The notes under the pieces: generated by a model
The model's database searches: none
The model's input: the letters and a program-made list of their open reading frames with translations, nothing else
Told to the model about the DNA's origin: nothing
Shown: positions 47,940 to 56,179 of the stretch, piece by piece
Layout of the letters: every line of letters starts with the position of its first letter
How positions within the stretch are numbered: the stretch's first letter is position 1
Assembly (NCBI RefSeq): GCF_014646235.1
Contig: NZ_BMNB01000003.1
Coordinates: forward strand, 218,912-282,911
Reading direction: 5' to 3'
Length of the DNA stretch: 64,000 nucleotides
Source of the DNA: Micromonospora sonchi
Lineage (GTDB): Bacteria; Actinomycetota; Actinomycetes; Mycobacteriales; Micromonosporaceae
Translations under genes and position numbers: made by a program

Positions 47940-48095
47940 AACCCCCAGGTGATCACGGTGTGTGTCTGCCGACGGTCAGCCGACAGCCGACATCTACCGA
48001 TCGTGACCAGCAGATACGACGCTGGGAAGCGCAACCAGCACAGACAGTTACTCGCAGTCTGCGAGAAGCCACAAACCCGCACCCGGAGGACCGCC

Positions 48096-48566
48096 GTGAC
48101 CGACGTCGACACCCGCAGCGACGCCCGCACCCTCATCCACCCCGACCTGTTCGCCACCCTCACCGCCCGCATCGCCGTCGACCACCCCGAGCTGCCCGAC
48201 GGCATGCCCGACCGCATCCTCGACCAGGCGTTGGCGTTCCTCGCCGCGTGCGCCACCACCACCCGCCCAATCGGGCCGTCCGAACTGGTCGACATCGGCT
48301 GGCACACGTTCATCCTGCACACCGCCGACTACGCCGCCTTCTGCCAGCGGATCGCTGGCCGGTTCATCCACCACCAGCCGGAACCGGCGCCGGGCGACGA
48401 GCGTCCTTCCCGCCCGCAGCCGATCGGCGCACCCATCTCGGAGACGGTCGCGGCGATCCGCGCCGCCGGCTACCGGGTCGACCCCGACCTGTGGGGGCTC
48501 GCCGCCGACTGCACCAGCAAGTGCACCCAATGCCACGCCGGCTGCACCGACTCGCCCGGCAGGTAG
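48096..48566 (+). CDS. glycine-rich-domain-like (GRDP-type) protein with Cys-rich tail
   Basis: 156 residues from GTG 48096 after GGAGG. SELVDIGWHTFILHTADYAA then FCQRIAGRFIHHQP matches the DExWHxxILHTxxYxxFC core of glycine-rich-domain-like proteins. The C-terminus SKCTQCHAGCTDSPGR is unusually cysteine-rich and could be a metal site or a modifiable peptide tail. Paired with a kinase-like gene. Confidence 0.65.
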   Translation: MTDVDTRSDARTLIHPDLFATLTARIAVDHPELPDGMPDRILDQALAFLAACATTTRPIGPSELVDIGWHTFILHTADYAAFCQRIAGRFIHHQPEPAPGDERPSRPQPIGAPISETVAAIRAAGYRVDPDLWGLAADCTSKCTQCHAGCTDSPGR

Positions 48567-48581
48567 CGCCTATCGCGGAAT

Positions 48582-48624
48582 CGGGCACCCCCGGCGCGGC
48601 ACTGGTCGCGTCCGGGGGTGCCCG
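48582..48624 (+). terminator. terminator or attenuator hairpin
   Basis: Perfect 13-bp stem CGGGCACCCCCGG (48582-48594)/CCGGGGGTGCCCG (48612-48624), 15 bp after the previous stop and 11 bp before the kinase-like start. Confidence 0.6.
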
Positions 48625-48635
48625 CGTGGTAGACC

Positions 48636-49448
48636 GTGCTGGTGCACACCGCATGGAATGACCTGCCCGGCAGCGTTCGTCGGGCTGTTGTCGCGCGCAC
48701 CGGCCCGGTCCGGTCGGTGACGCCTGCGGGGGCGGGCGCAACCTGCCGCCTCGCCGCCACCCTTCAAACCGGCAGCGGCGTCGTGTTCGTCAAAGGCATC
48801 CTGGTCGGCGACCGGTTGGCGTGGACGCTGCGCAACGAAATCCGCGTCAACCCGCACCTGCCGGGCATCGCACCCCGCCTGCTGTGGCATGTCGAGCAGG
48901 ACGGTTGGCTGGTTGCAGGCTTCGAGCACGTTGCGGGCCGGCACGCCGATCTGCGGCCGGGTTCGGCTGACCTGTCTGCGGTGGCCGCTGTTCTCGCCGG
49001 CCTGGCGGCAGCGCCACGCCCAGGTCTTCCGGTGCGCCCGTTCGCCGCACGTTGGTCGGGGCTGATCGACTCTTGGCATGTCGCCGGGTCGACGCTCGCC
49101 CACACGGACATGTCGCGCCGCAACTGGCTGATCGGCGACGGCGGGGCTCGGTTGGTGGATTGGGCTACGCCTGCTGTCGGCCCCGCCTGGCTGGACACCG
49201 CGTTCACGGTTGTTCGGCTGGTCCGGTACGGGCACAGCCCGGCTGACGCTGAGGGGTGGGCCGGGCAGATTCCCGCGTTTTCGGCTGCGTCCGGCGAGTC
49301 GTTGACCCGGTTCGCCGGGGCGCTGGCCGACATGTGGCAGCGGCAGCAGGACCGGGCTCCCGCCGCCCACCGGGGACTGCTGGTGGACGCCGCCCGAGCA
49401 TGGTGCCGGTACCGGTCGGGGCGTTCCGCCGTGCTGATGTCGGGCTGA
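48636..49448 (+). CDS. APH-like small-molecule/protein kinase
   Basis: 270 residues. Residues 150-180 carry STLAHTDMSRRNWLIG and RLVDWATPAVGPAW, the catalytic HxDxxxxN loop and metal-binding Asp of the aminoglycoside phosphotransferase fold. The N-lobe is short (VVFVKGI holds the likely ATP-binding Lys). Substrate unknown; the pair with the preceding Cys-tailed protein is suggestive. Confidence 0.75.
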   Translation: MLVHTAWNDLPGSVRRAVVARTGPVRSVTPAGAGATCRLAATLQTGSGVVFVKGILVGDRLAWTLRNEIRVNPHLPGIAPRLLWHVEQDGWLVAGFEHVAGRHADLRPGSADLSAVAAVLAGLAAAPRPGLPVRPFAARWSGLIDSWHVAGSTLAHTDMSRRNWLIGDGGARLVDWATPAVGPAWLDTAFTVVRLVRYGHSPADAEGWAGQIPAFSAASGESLTRFAGALADMWQRQQDRAPAAHRGLLVDAARAWCRYRSGRSAVLMSG

Positions 49449-49467
49449 CCGGCCCCGAGATGTAGAG

Positions 49468-49498
49468 ACGCCCCGCAGCCGAGGAAGGCGCGGGGCGT
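49468..49498. terminator. bidirectional terminator
   Basis: ACGCCCCGC (49468-49476)/GCGGGGCGT (49490-49498) followed by TTCGC, between two converging genes. Confidence 0.65.
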
Positions 49499-49512
49499 TT
49501 CGCATGTGCGGG

Positions 49513-49719
49513 TCAGGTAGGCGATGGATCGTCGCGTTCAGCGCTGTCTTCCACGGCCTCATCAGCGACTGACAGGGGCACGACGGCTGCGATCCGGCGG
49601 CCCCTGCTGGTGATGTAGGTGACCTTGCCTGCGGCGGCGTCGTAGAGAACGTCGGCGAAGTACTGCCGCGCGTCTCTGACACTCTTCTCCACCGCTATCA
49701 CCTTGTCCCTCTTCGCCAT
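49513..49719 (-). CDS. Phd/YefM-like antitoxin without adjacent toxin
   Basis: 68 residues: SVRDARQYFADVLYDAAAGK then VTYITSRGRRIAAVVPLSVA, the standard Phd/YefM DNA-binding fold, with an acidic C-terminal toxin-binding tail. No ParE/Doc/YoeB-like toxin is encoded next to it; the divergent gene at 49801 is basic and small but not recognisable as a toxin. Confidence 0.75.
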   Translation of the reverse strand: MAKRDKVIAVEKSVRDARQYFADVLYDAAAGKVTYITSRGRRIAAVVPLSVADEAVEDSAERDDPSPT

Positions 49720-49746
49720 GACACGGATGTTATCCGTTGCCTCTTA

Positions 49747-49764
49747 GTGTACACTGGCGTACAC
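49747..49764. promoter_or_regulatory. operator palindrome in divergent promoter
   Basis: GTGTAC-ACTGGC-GTACAC (49747-49764) lies 28 bp upstream of the antitoxin start and 37 bp upstream of the divergent gene. Phd-type proteins bind such GTAC-core palindromes. Confidence 0.6.
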
Positions 49765-49800
49765 GAGCAAGCGAAGTTGGACCTGCGAATGGAGCTAGTG

Positions 49801-49989
49801 ATGGCCAGCAGCCGAGGTGTGATCCTGCGAGCCCGTGGCGCTGGCCGCAGCTTTTGGCGCGGCGAAGAGAACGCTGACGGCGGCAAACGCTACCTGCGGA
49901 AGCGCGCTAAGCGGTCCGAGCGGCGTCAGTGGCAGGCCGACTACGAACTGTCCGGCCGCGCCAACATCCGCAACACGACGGAGGGCTGA
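49801..49989 (+). CDS. 62-residue basic protein
   Basis: MASSRGVILRARGAGRSFWR then KRYLRKRAKRSERRQWQADY; pI clearly high. Divergent from the Phd-like gene across the palindrome, so the two may form a regulated pair. Not a known toxin fold. Confidence 0.55.
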   Translation: MASSRGVILRARGAGRSFWRGEENADGGKRYLRKRAKRSERRQWQADYELSGRANIRNTTEG

Positions 49990-49992
49990 CCC

Positions 49993-50235
49993 ATGCCGTC
50001 TGCGTCCCTGGCCATCGGCAGCTTCTACACCACCCTCACCGTCGACACCGGCGGCGGCCGGCAGCGTCACAACGTCACCGGCACCCCGGACGACGGCGAC
50101 TGGAACAACAACCCGACCGGCTACCTGCGCCACGCCGCCGATCGGCACCTGTCCGGGCTCGGCTGGCGACGCGACGGCGACTGGTCGTACGACTACAGCC
50201 GCGACATCCACGCCGCCCCCATCACCGCCAACTGA
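49993..50235 (+). CDS. small protein
   Basis: 80 residues: LAIGSFYTTLTVDTGGGRQR, then WNNNPTGYLRHAADRHLSGL, ending DWSYDYSRDIH. Function unknown; three bases after the previous stop. Confidence 0.55.
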   Translation: MPSASLAIGSFYTTLTVDTGGGRQRHNVTGTPDDGDWNNNPTGYLRHAADRHLSGLGWRRDGDWSYDYSRDIHAAPITAN

Positions 50236-50249
50236 CGAACGGAGACCCT

Positions 50250-50444
50250 GTGAAGTCGACTCGTCTCGCTGGACACGCCCTCCCCTACGAGGGGCGTGTC
50301 AAGGACAGCCACGGGCAGTTCGTTGCCGTCGGTCCGGCCGTCTGTTCCTGCGGTGCGATCTCCGGACCGTTGACGAGTGCTAACGCCCGTAAGCGGTGGC
50401 ACGCCGAGCACAAGGCCGCCGTCCGTGCGGCGCAAACCAACTGA
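50250..50444 (+). CDS. small protein with CxC
   Basis: 64 residues from GTG 50250: RLAGHALPYEGRVKDSHGQF then PAVCSCGAISGPLTSANARK and a basic helix. Small phage family of unknown function. Confidence 0.55.
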   Translation: MKSTRLAGHALPYEGRVKDSHGQFVAVGPAVCSCGAISGPLTSANARKRWHAEHKAAVRAAQTN

Positions 50445-50460
50445 CCGAACGGAGCGCCGC

Positions 50461-50919
50461 ATGAACCTTCCCGGCTGGGCTGACATGTCCGACCTCGACA
50501 AAGGTGCCGCCCTGCTGCATGACCGTGCTCGCGAGAGCGAAGGCGACGACTACGCCGCCGAGCACTACCCGGCCCGCTATCTGCGCGACCCGCGTCTGGT
50601 TGCGCTCGGCCCGGTAGAGGCGACCGCCCACGCCCGCGCCGTCGCGCAGGGGCTTCCCCGGCCGCTGTCGGTTGGTGTGCCCGCCAACGGCAACCTGACG
50701 CTGCACCTGTCGACGCCGGCCGAGGTGGACGCCTGGGCGGCACTGGTGGGCGCGACGGTGGGCCACGACGACTACGCCTACCGCTCCGACCCGGACGACC
50801 TCGGCTCGCCGATCGTGCACGAGTACGGAACGGCATGGGAGCACAGCACGTACGGGCGCTGGCTGGGCCGGAAGGTGGCGCTCGGCTGCGAGGTGCCTGG
50901 CGAACCACCGCGCCCCTAA
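50461..50919 (+). CDS. DLDKGAA-domain protein
   Basis: 152 residues. SDLDKGAALLHDRARESEGD, DYAAEHYPARYLRDPRLVAL, then ATAHARAVAQG is a helical domain shared with the protein at 51473 (DLDRGAAL, DNYPARYRDHPLL, ACRHASAVAG). The C-terminal half is a beta unit (LTLHLSTPAEVDAWAALVGA). Function unknown. Confidence 0.6.
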   Translation: MNLPGWADMSDLDKGAALLHDRARESEGDDYAAEHYPARYLRDPRLVALGPVEATAHARAVAQGLPRPLSVGVPANGNLTLHLSTPAEVDAWAALVGATVGHDDYAYRSDPDDLGSPIVHEYGTAWEHSTYGRWLGRKVALGCEVPGEPPRP

Positions 50920-50956
50920 CCGAGCAACAACGACCGACCGACCGAAAGGGAACCGC

Positions 50957-51457
50957 ATGACCCCCATCCGCAAGCAGACCCGCGAGGAAGCCGTCGCCAG
51001 CCTCGCCGAAGCATGGGCCGCCGCAAGCCACGACCGCCGCACCCGGGCACTCATCAACGCCGGACCAATCACCCTCGCCAAGGTTGACGCCACCGCCGCC
51101 CGGGTCGAAGCGGGCCTACCGGCGAAGGGCATGCCCATGCCCGACCACACCATCCGGGACCGCACCGACCCCCGCATCCCCGCATGGGCAGCGGACGTGG
51201 CACAGCGGATGGCGTCGTTCGGCGTCGAGCAGATGGCGGTGACGTTCACGTGGACGGCCGACGACGTGATCCGCCACATGGTCGCCGACCTGGGCAGCGA
51301 CGCCCGCACGGTGCAGCTTGTCGCGCGGGTCGGCAACGTCAACGACATGGTCATGTTCGCCGACACGTCGGCTGCGGGCCGGGTTCTGCACGCCCACGTG
51401 TCGTGGCAGCCTCACCCGCTGCTCGTCGCCACCATCGCTCTGCCCGCAACCAACTGA
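50957..51457 (+). CDS. hypothetical protein
   Basis: 166 residues: TREEAVASLAEAWAAASHDR, a helical half, then VTFTWTADDVIRHMVADLGS and beta-rich C-terminus. Function unknown. Ribosome-binding site GAAAGGGAACC. Confidence 0.55.
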   Translation: MTPIRKQTREEAVASLAEAWAAASHDRRTRALINAGPITLAKVDATAARVEAGLPAKGMPMPDHTIRDRTDPRIPAWAADVAQRMASFGVEQMAVTFTWTADDVIRHMVADLGSDARTVQLVARVGNVNDMVMFADTSAAGRVLHAHVSWQPHPLLVATIALPATN

Positions 51458-51472
51458 CCTGAGGGAGAACGC

Positions 51473-51991
51473 ATGACCGACACCCAGACCGTCGCCACCT
51501 ACCGCGCCATCGAGCCCGGCCACGGCGCATGCCAGACCTGCAACGAGGTGCACCCGCTCACCAACCGGCACAACCAGCCCGCCGCCGTCAACCGGCACGG
51601 GGTGCGCCACAAGCGGTGGCTGCTGCCCGTCCACGGGCCCCGCAACAACCGCTGCGCCGGCAGCCACACCGAACCGAAGGCGTGGCTCGACGCCGCCGGC
51701 CTGCCGTCGTGGGACCATCTCACCGACCTGGACCGGGGCGCCGCGCTGATGTTCGTGTGGAAGGTGCGGCAGGAAGGCGAGTACGCGTACGCGCGGGACA
51801 ACTACCCGGCCCGCTACCGCGACCACCCCCTGCTGGCCGCCCTGGATGCGCGGGAGGCGTGCCGGCATGCGTCGGCGGTGGCCGGTTCGTGGGCGGAGGC
51901 GATCGACCGGCTGGGCGAGGCTGAGGTGGAGCGCCTGTACGACCTGGCCCTCAACTACGAGCGTGAGCAGCGGAGCGCATCCGGCGTCTGA
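51473..51991 (+). CDS. DLDRGAA-domain protein with Cys/His head
   Basis: 172 residues. A zinc-like N-terminus (CQTCNEVHPLTNRHNQPA, then RCAGSH) fused to the same helical domain as 50461-50919. GAGGGAGAACGCATGACC start. Two related proteins so close suggest duplication. Confidence 0.6.
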   Translation: MTDTQTVATYRAIEPGHGACQTCNEVHPLTNRHNQPAAVNRHGVRHKRWLLPVHGPRNNRCAGSHTEPKAWLDAAGLPSWDHLTDLDRGAALMFVWKVRQEGEYAYARDNYPARYRDHPLLAALDAREACRHASAVAGSWAEAIDRLGEAEVERLYDLALNYEREQRSASGV

Positions 51992-52067
51992 CCGGCGTGC
52001 CGTCGGGCCGGATCCCGCAATCCCGGCCCGAGCGGTAGCCGACCAGACCCCGTAAAGGAGCCCCGCC

Positions 52068-52151
52068 ATGGACATTCCCGTTTGGCTGTTGCCGCCGCTG
52101 CTGTTCCTCGCTGTGTTCGGCGTGCTCGCCCTCGGCCGGATCCTCCGATGA
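52068..52151 (+). CDS. 27-residue single-helix membrane peptide
   Basis: ATG 52068 with AAAGGAG eight bases upstream: MDIPVWLLPPLLFLAVFGVL plus ALGRILR. Its stop overlaps the next start (ATGA). Very small, but the coupling and hydrophobic pattern are clear. Confidence 0.55.
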   Translation: MDIPVWLLPPLLFLAVFGVLALGRILR

Positions 52152-52390
52152 CCGCCGACGTCTGCACGATTGTCACCGAGTTTCTGGGCATCAACCTCGG
52201 CCCCTGCGGTCGGGAAGCCACCCACACCACCACCGGCCGCTGCGGGCATGGCCACACCCGCACCCGCCCAATCTGCGTTCTCCACACCGAGAGTTTTCAG
52301 GCCAACCCGCCAGCGATCATGTGCGAGCAGTGCGACGGTGAGGGCCGGGAGACGCAGATGGCGGTGCAGGTCGGCGAGGTGACGCCGTGA
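52148..52390 (+). CDS. zinc-finger-like small protein
   Basis: 80 residues: LGPCGREATHTTTGRCGHGH, then PICVLHTES and MCEQCDGEG, giving several Cys/His sites. ATGA overlap upstream, GTGA downstream. Function unknown. Confidence 0.6.
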   Translation: MTADVCTIVTEFLGINLGPCGREATHTTTGRCGHGHTRTRPICVLHTESFQANPPAIMCEQCDGEGRETQMAVQVGEVTP

Positions 52391-52782
52391 CCGGCCTACC
52401 GGAGTCGACCACCGCCGCGCTCGCCGACCTGGCTGGGCAGACCGCCGCATGGTGCGACAAGGCCGGACTCGCCGCCGAAGCGGACCGCCTGCGGGCGCTA
52501 CCTGCCATCACCGGCTTGGATGTGCTTGCCGACGCTGCCGCCACCGTCAACCCGATCATGCACGCCGCGTACCGGAGATCCGGTGTGGTGTCGTGGCCGC
52601 AAGCCGCAGCGGGCGCCGACGCGGCCAGGGACGCGCAAGTCGCCAAGCATGCCGCCGGACATAGCGTCGGTGTCGACCATTTCAGCAAGACGTACCGGCG
52701 GGTGAACAACTATGCGGACTGGTTGTGGACGACTGCCGTGTACGCCGCCCACGCCGCAGTTACGGACGGGGCGAGCAGGTGA
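52387..52782 (+). CDS. helical protein
   Basis: 131 residues: TTAALADLAGQTAAWCDKAG, ATVNPIMHAAYRRSGVVSWP, all-helical. Function unknown. Coupled to both neighbours. Confidence 0.55.
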   Translation: MTGLPESTTAALADLAGQTAAWCDKAGLAAEADRLRALPAITGLDVLADAAATVNPIMHAAYRRSGVVSWPQAAAGADAARDAQVAKHAAGHSVGVDHFSKTYRRVNNYADWLWTTAVYAAHAAVTDGASR

Positions 52783-52967
52783 GCGTCAGCCGGGTGACGG
52801 AGATCCGCTGTGACGGGCCCGGCTGCGACAGCGCGTGGGTGTGGGACGGAAACGCCACCGAGGTTCGCCGACTTGCCACCACCAACGGCGGCTGGTTGAC
52901 CGCCCGCGACGGCGGCCGGGACTTCTGCACCACCACATGCCGCGACAACCCCGAGGAGAGCCGATGA
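52779..52967 (+). CDS. small zinc-ribbon-like protein
   Basis: 62 residues from GTG 52779: EIRCDGPGCDSAWVWDG then GGRDFCTTTCRDNPEES, a CxxxxC/CxxxC ribbon. Function unknown. Confidence 0.55.
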   Translation: MSVSRVTEIRCDGPGCDSAWVWDGNATEVRRLATTNGGWLTARDGGRDFCTTTCRDNPEESR

Positions 52968-53467
52968 CAACCAGTCTGCCGCCGGTGTGGCTCCTCGACG
53001 TGGATGGGGTCGTCAACGCGTCCCGTCCCGGCTGGTCAGCCCAGCCCCGCACCGGCTACGCCTACGCGCTCGGCCAGCAGTGGAAGATGCGGTGGGCTCC
53101 CGCACTCATCACCCGCATCCGCCAACTCCACAAAGCCGGAACCGTTGAGGTCCGCTGGTGCACCACCTGGTGCGCGTACGCCGACCAGTTGGAGCGCCTG
53201 TGGGCGCTGCCGCCGCTCGGCCGCGCGTTCACCGACGACATCAACGGGCGCGCCGCCTCAATGGCGAAGCTGGCCGCTGCCCGGCAGGTGATCGCCGAGG
53301 TCCGCCGGCTCATCTGGACGGATGACACGGAGGTGCCGCTTTACGGCGAGGTGCATGACGAGCTGGTGGCCGCTGGTGCGCTGCTGATCCGCCCGAAGGG
53401 ATCGACGGGGTTGCAGCCGGGGCACCTGGACGCCATCGAGGCGTTCGCACGTGGGGAGACGCTGTGA
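52964..53467 (+). CDS. HAD-like phosphatase
   Basis: 167 residues. WLLDVDGVVNA (residues 9-19) is HAD motif I with nucleophile Asp12 and acid Asp14. VRWCTTWCAYAD supplies motif II Thr, and RRLIWTDDTEVP resembles motif IV. It would remove phosphate from a small molecule or nucleic-acid end. HAD proteins of this size recur in actinophage early regions. Confidence 0.7.
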   Translation: MTTSLPPVWLLDVDGVVNASRPGWSAQPRTGYAYALGQQWKMRWAPALITRIRQLHKAGTVEVRWCTTWCAYADQLERLWALPPLGRAFTDDINGRAASMAKLAAARQVIAEVRRLIWTDDTEVPLYGEVHDELVAAGALLIRPKGSTGLQPGHLDAIEAFARGETL

Positions 53468-53697
53468 CCGCTCCCGCGCACGACTCTGACGCGTGGGAAA
53501 CCGTGTCCGGCTGGATCTGGTCCTGCCGCACCTGCTACGCCCGGGGCTCCGCCGTCAGTGAGCAGGACGCGCAGCAGCAACGCGCCGCACACGACGCCCG
53601 ACCGGTCGCGTGGTGGGTTGCAGCGTTCGCCGAGCCTGTCGCGGTCGCAGGGGCCGCACCAACTGGCCTGAGAGGAACCGCACCATGCCCGACCTGA
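53464..53697 (+). CDS. small protein with CxxC
   Basis: 77 residues: DAWETVSGWIWSCRTCYARG then a helix (SEQDAQQQRAAHDARPVAWW). GTGA-coupled to the HAD gene. The C-terminus overlaps the next start. Function unknown. Confidence 0.55.
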   Translation: MTAPAHDSDAWETVSGWIWSCRTCYARGSAVSEQDAQQQRAAHDARPVAWWVAAFAEPVAVAGAAPTGLRGTAPCPT

Positions 53698-53957
53698 CCG
53701 GCTCCGCCTACGTCCGCGCCGTCATCGACCAGCTCATCGCCCGCGACGTGCCTGTCGACACCAGCGCCCTGGATCTCGACGAGGAGCAGTGCAACATTCC
53801 CATCGCCAACTTCGACGAGATCGTCTGGCTGCGCTGGCTCGACGACCCGGAGTACGGCTGGCACTTCGACGACGAGCACGGTCGACGCTGCGCCGCCATC
53901 TGCGCCCCAGACACCCCGCCGGCCGAGGCTGCGCGGATCCTCGTCGACTACGTCTGA
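53685..53957 (+). CDS. small acidic protein
   Basis: 90 residues from ATG 53685: GSAYVRAVIDQLIARDVPVD, EIVWLRWLDDPEYGWHFDDE, ending ARILVDYV. Function unknown. GAGAGGAACC before the start. Confidence 0.55.
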   Translation: MPDLTGSAYVRAVIDQLIARDVPVDTSALDLDEEQCNIPIANFDEIVWLRWLDDPEYGWHFDDEHGRRCAAICAPDTPPAEAARILVDYV

Positions 53958-53989
53958 CCCGCCCCCGACCCGACCGAGAGGACCGATCG

Positions 53990-54223
53990 ATGAGCGAGAC
54001 GCCGGACACCGAGACCGACGTGGGCTGGTACCACCCGACCCCGGTCGGGAAGCCGTACACCGAGGCTGACGTGGAGCTTGCCCGCAAGGCGATGCGGGAA
54101 GCCCCGCCGTGCCCCGAGTGGCTGGCCACCGAACCGGCGCTTGCGGGCATGCCGTGCGAGCACTGCGAATCTCTCGCTGTGCTGGACGCCCTGACCGCCG
54201 CCGGCTGGCGACCGCCCGCCTGA
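53990..54223 (+). CDS. small protein, last of the plus-strand battery
   Basis: 77 residues from ATG 53990: VGWYHPTPVGKPYTEADVEL, then MPCEHCESLAVLDALTAAGW. One CxxC. Followed by a strong terminator. Confidence 0.55.
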   Translation: MSETPDTETDVGWYHPTPVGKPYTEADVELARKAMREAPPCPEWLATEPALAGMPCEHCESLAVLDALTAAGWRPPA

Positions 54224-54278
54224 TGCCCTCATAAGTTCCACTCTGGGTGTCGGACCCACGCCCTACACTTCCAGAACG

Positions 54279-54312
54279 CCGGCCCGCCTCTGCCCCCGTG
54301 GAGGCGGGCCGG
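54279..54312 (+). terminator. strong Rho-independent terminator
   Basis: 12-bp perfect stem CCGGCCCGCCTC (54279-54290)/GAGGCGGGCCGG (54301-54312) followed by TCCATTTCTT. Ends the plus-strand battery. Confidence 0.8.
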
Positions 54313-54390
54313 TCCATTTCTTGAGCCGTTCAACTCAGGCCCCCCTGCCTGCCGGCTGCTCGCGTCTCCGGCGGGCCGAGACTGCCGAAC

Positions 54391-54810
54391 GTGGTGTCAC
54401 CCGACCAGCCGTGGCCGATCGGCCATCAAGAGCTGGCCGACATGTTGCGCCGCGACATTCACACCGGCCGCCTCGCTCCCGGCGCCCCGATCCCTTCGGA
54501 CCGGTGGCTGGAAGAGACGTACGGCATCAACCGCTCGACCGTCCGGGCCGCGATCACGCTGCTGCGGGCGGAAGGTCTGGTTGTCAGACGGCACGGGCAA
54601 CCTACCCGTGTGCGGCAACGCCCGGTCAAGCATCCGATCGACATGGTTGGTGTGGTGCGGATTGAGGTGCGGATGCCGTCGCCGGACGAGCGGGACATGC
54701 TGCGTATCAGCGACATTGGGGTGCCCGTGTTCGAGGTGCACCGCGCGCCGGGGGTGGTGGAGTTGTTGCCGGGTGACCGCTGGTTTGTGCCTGCGCCGGG
54801 CGCATCCTAA
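54391..54810 (+). CDS. GntR-family regulator (KorSA-like candidate)
   Basis: 139 residues from GTG 54391. Residues 10-75 form a GntR winged helix (IGHQELADMLRRDIHTGRLA, WLEETYGINRSTVRAAITLL). The short C-terminal domain (EVRMPSPDERDMLRISDIGV, VFEVHR) is of the small HutC/KorSA size. In pSAM2 KorSA represses the activator of transfer and replication; the same job here is inference from context. Confidence 0.7.
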   Translation: MVSPDQPWPIGHQELADMLRRDIHTGRLAPGAPIPSDRWLEETYGINRSTVRAAITLLRAEGLVVRRHGQPTRVRQRPVKHPIDMVGVVRIEVRMPSPDERDMLRISDIGVPVFEVHRAPGVVELLPGDRWFVPAPGAS

Positions 54811-55218
54811 CGACTGGCCTGACTGGACGGTTACGGGCAGCAGCGGGGTTTGCACTATTCGACAGGCCCCCCAGTGAGAGTTGCATCCTGCTCACGTTTC
54901 GGCAGCATCGGGTACTCACACCGTCACGTTGATCTACCTAGCGCGGCGGCGACGCACCGCGCCGGAACACCACAACTGACCCCCGAACAGGGGTCAACCG
55001 AACAGGTAGCGGGGAGCGAACGGCAGGTCGAAGCTCTGAGACGCCTGCCGGATACTCTCCGACGCAATCATTCGCCAATGTGAACCTTTCTCGCAGTGCA
55101 CAACCCGTCACGCAAGATCGATCCATGGGGGGACCGAAAATGCGCACACTCCACGACCATCGGCACCGACCCGGACGCTAGCCCCTGCACACCCTCCCCA
55201 GCGTCCCCAGGAGCCAAC
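54811..55218. other. 408-bp intergenic region with TGACCCC dyad
   Basis: No convincing gene. TGACCCC (54977-54983) and GGGGTCA (54990-54996) form a 7-bp dyad that could be an operator. A 13-codon frame at 55140 follows GGGGGGACC and might be a leader peptide. The secreted-protein promoter should lie here. Confidence 0.45.
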
Positions 55219-56088
55219 ATGCGTCTACTCCTCTACGCGGCGGCGGGAGCGGCAGGCATCTGCCTGGCCCTCACCGCCAGCCAAGACCCGGCCCGCGCCG
55301 ACACCCCGGACGGCCTAGTCACCGGCACCGTCAACAACCTCCTCGACCCGCTCGCCGGCAAACGCAAGAAAGACCGGCCGACCCCGGTCCGCGACACCCT
55401 CACCCAGACCACCAGCACGGTCGGCAAGACCGTCAACAAGACGATCGGCACCGCCAAGACGGTCACGGGCGCGGTGAACGAGGCGGCCGAGCCGCTGCCC
55501 GTCGCAGGCCGCGCCGCCGGCAAGGTCACCGACACCGCCGGCCGCACCCTGGACGCGGTCACCAAACCCCGCACCAGCGAGCAGCCCCAACCGCCCCCCG
55601 ACCTGGACGACAGTCCGGCCCCCGCCGACCCCGACCCGGCCGCACCCGCCACCCCGACACCCGGCGAACCCGGCCCGCCCCCCGCCGCACCGAAGCCGAA
55701 ACCAACCCCCGACACAGCCCGCAGCGGCCCGCAGACTGCGCCCGAGCCGGAACGCCGGTCCCCCACCCGCCGCACCGGCTCGGGCGCGCACCACCTGCCG
55801 TGGCAGGCCCCCGCCGCCGCACCCACCAACCGCACCCCGACACCCGCCGCCGCGCCCGCAACCGCCGCCGACACCACCAGCAGCGCCGTCCGCGACCAGC
55901 AGCAGCCCCACCAGCCGGACAGCCCCGACATGGGCGCCGACAGCCTCACCCCCACCGGGTCGCCCACCCCACCCGACGGCACCACCGCTGACACGCCCAC
56001 CCACCCGAACCTGCGGCAGCCGCAGCCCGTCGACACCAGCACCCAGCGGCGCGGCAGACACCACCCACCAACAGCACCGTCAGGCTGA
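55219..56088 (+). CDS. secreted proline-rich protein
   Basis: 289 residues from ATG 55219, chosen because it gives a clean signal peptide (MRLLLYAAAGAAGICLALTA, cut near ARADTPD). A Thr/Lys-rich helical part follows (60-140, TSTVGKTVNKTIGTAKTVTG), then a long Pro/Ala/Thr disordered region to the end. Expected outside the membrane or wall-associated. Role unknown. Confidence 0.7.
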   Translation: MRLLLYAAAGAAGICLALTASQDPARADTPDGLVTGTVNNLLDPLAGKRKKDRPTPVRDTLTQTTSTVGKTVNKTIGTAKTVTGAVNEAAEPLPVAGRAAGKVTDTAGRTLDAVTKPRTSEQPQPPPDLDDSPAPADPDPAAPATPTPGEPGPPPAAPKPKPTPDTARSGPQTAPEPERRSPTRRTGSGAHHLPWQAPAAAPTNRTPTPAAAPATAADTTSSAVRDQQQPHQPDSPDMGADSLTPTGSPTPPDGTTADTPTHPNLRQPQPVDTSTQRRGRHHPPTAPSG

Positions 56089-56179
56089 GCCACACCCACA
56101 CAACCCCCGCGCCCGGCAGGGTGCACCGCCCCCAACCGGGGCCAGCCTCACCACCTCAGCCTGAACGGAGTACCACACC

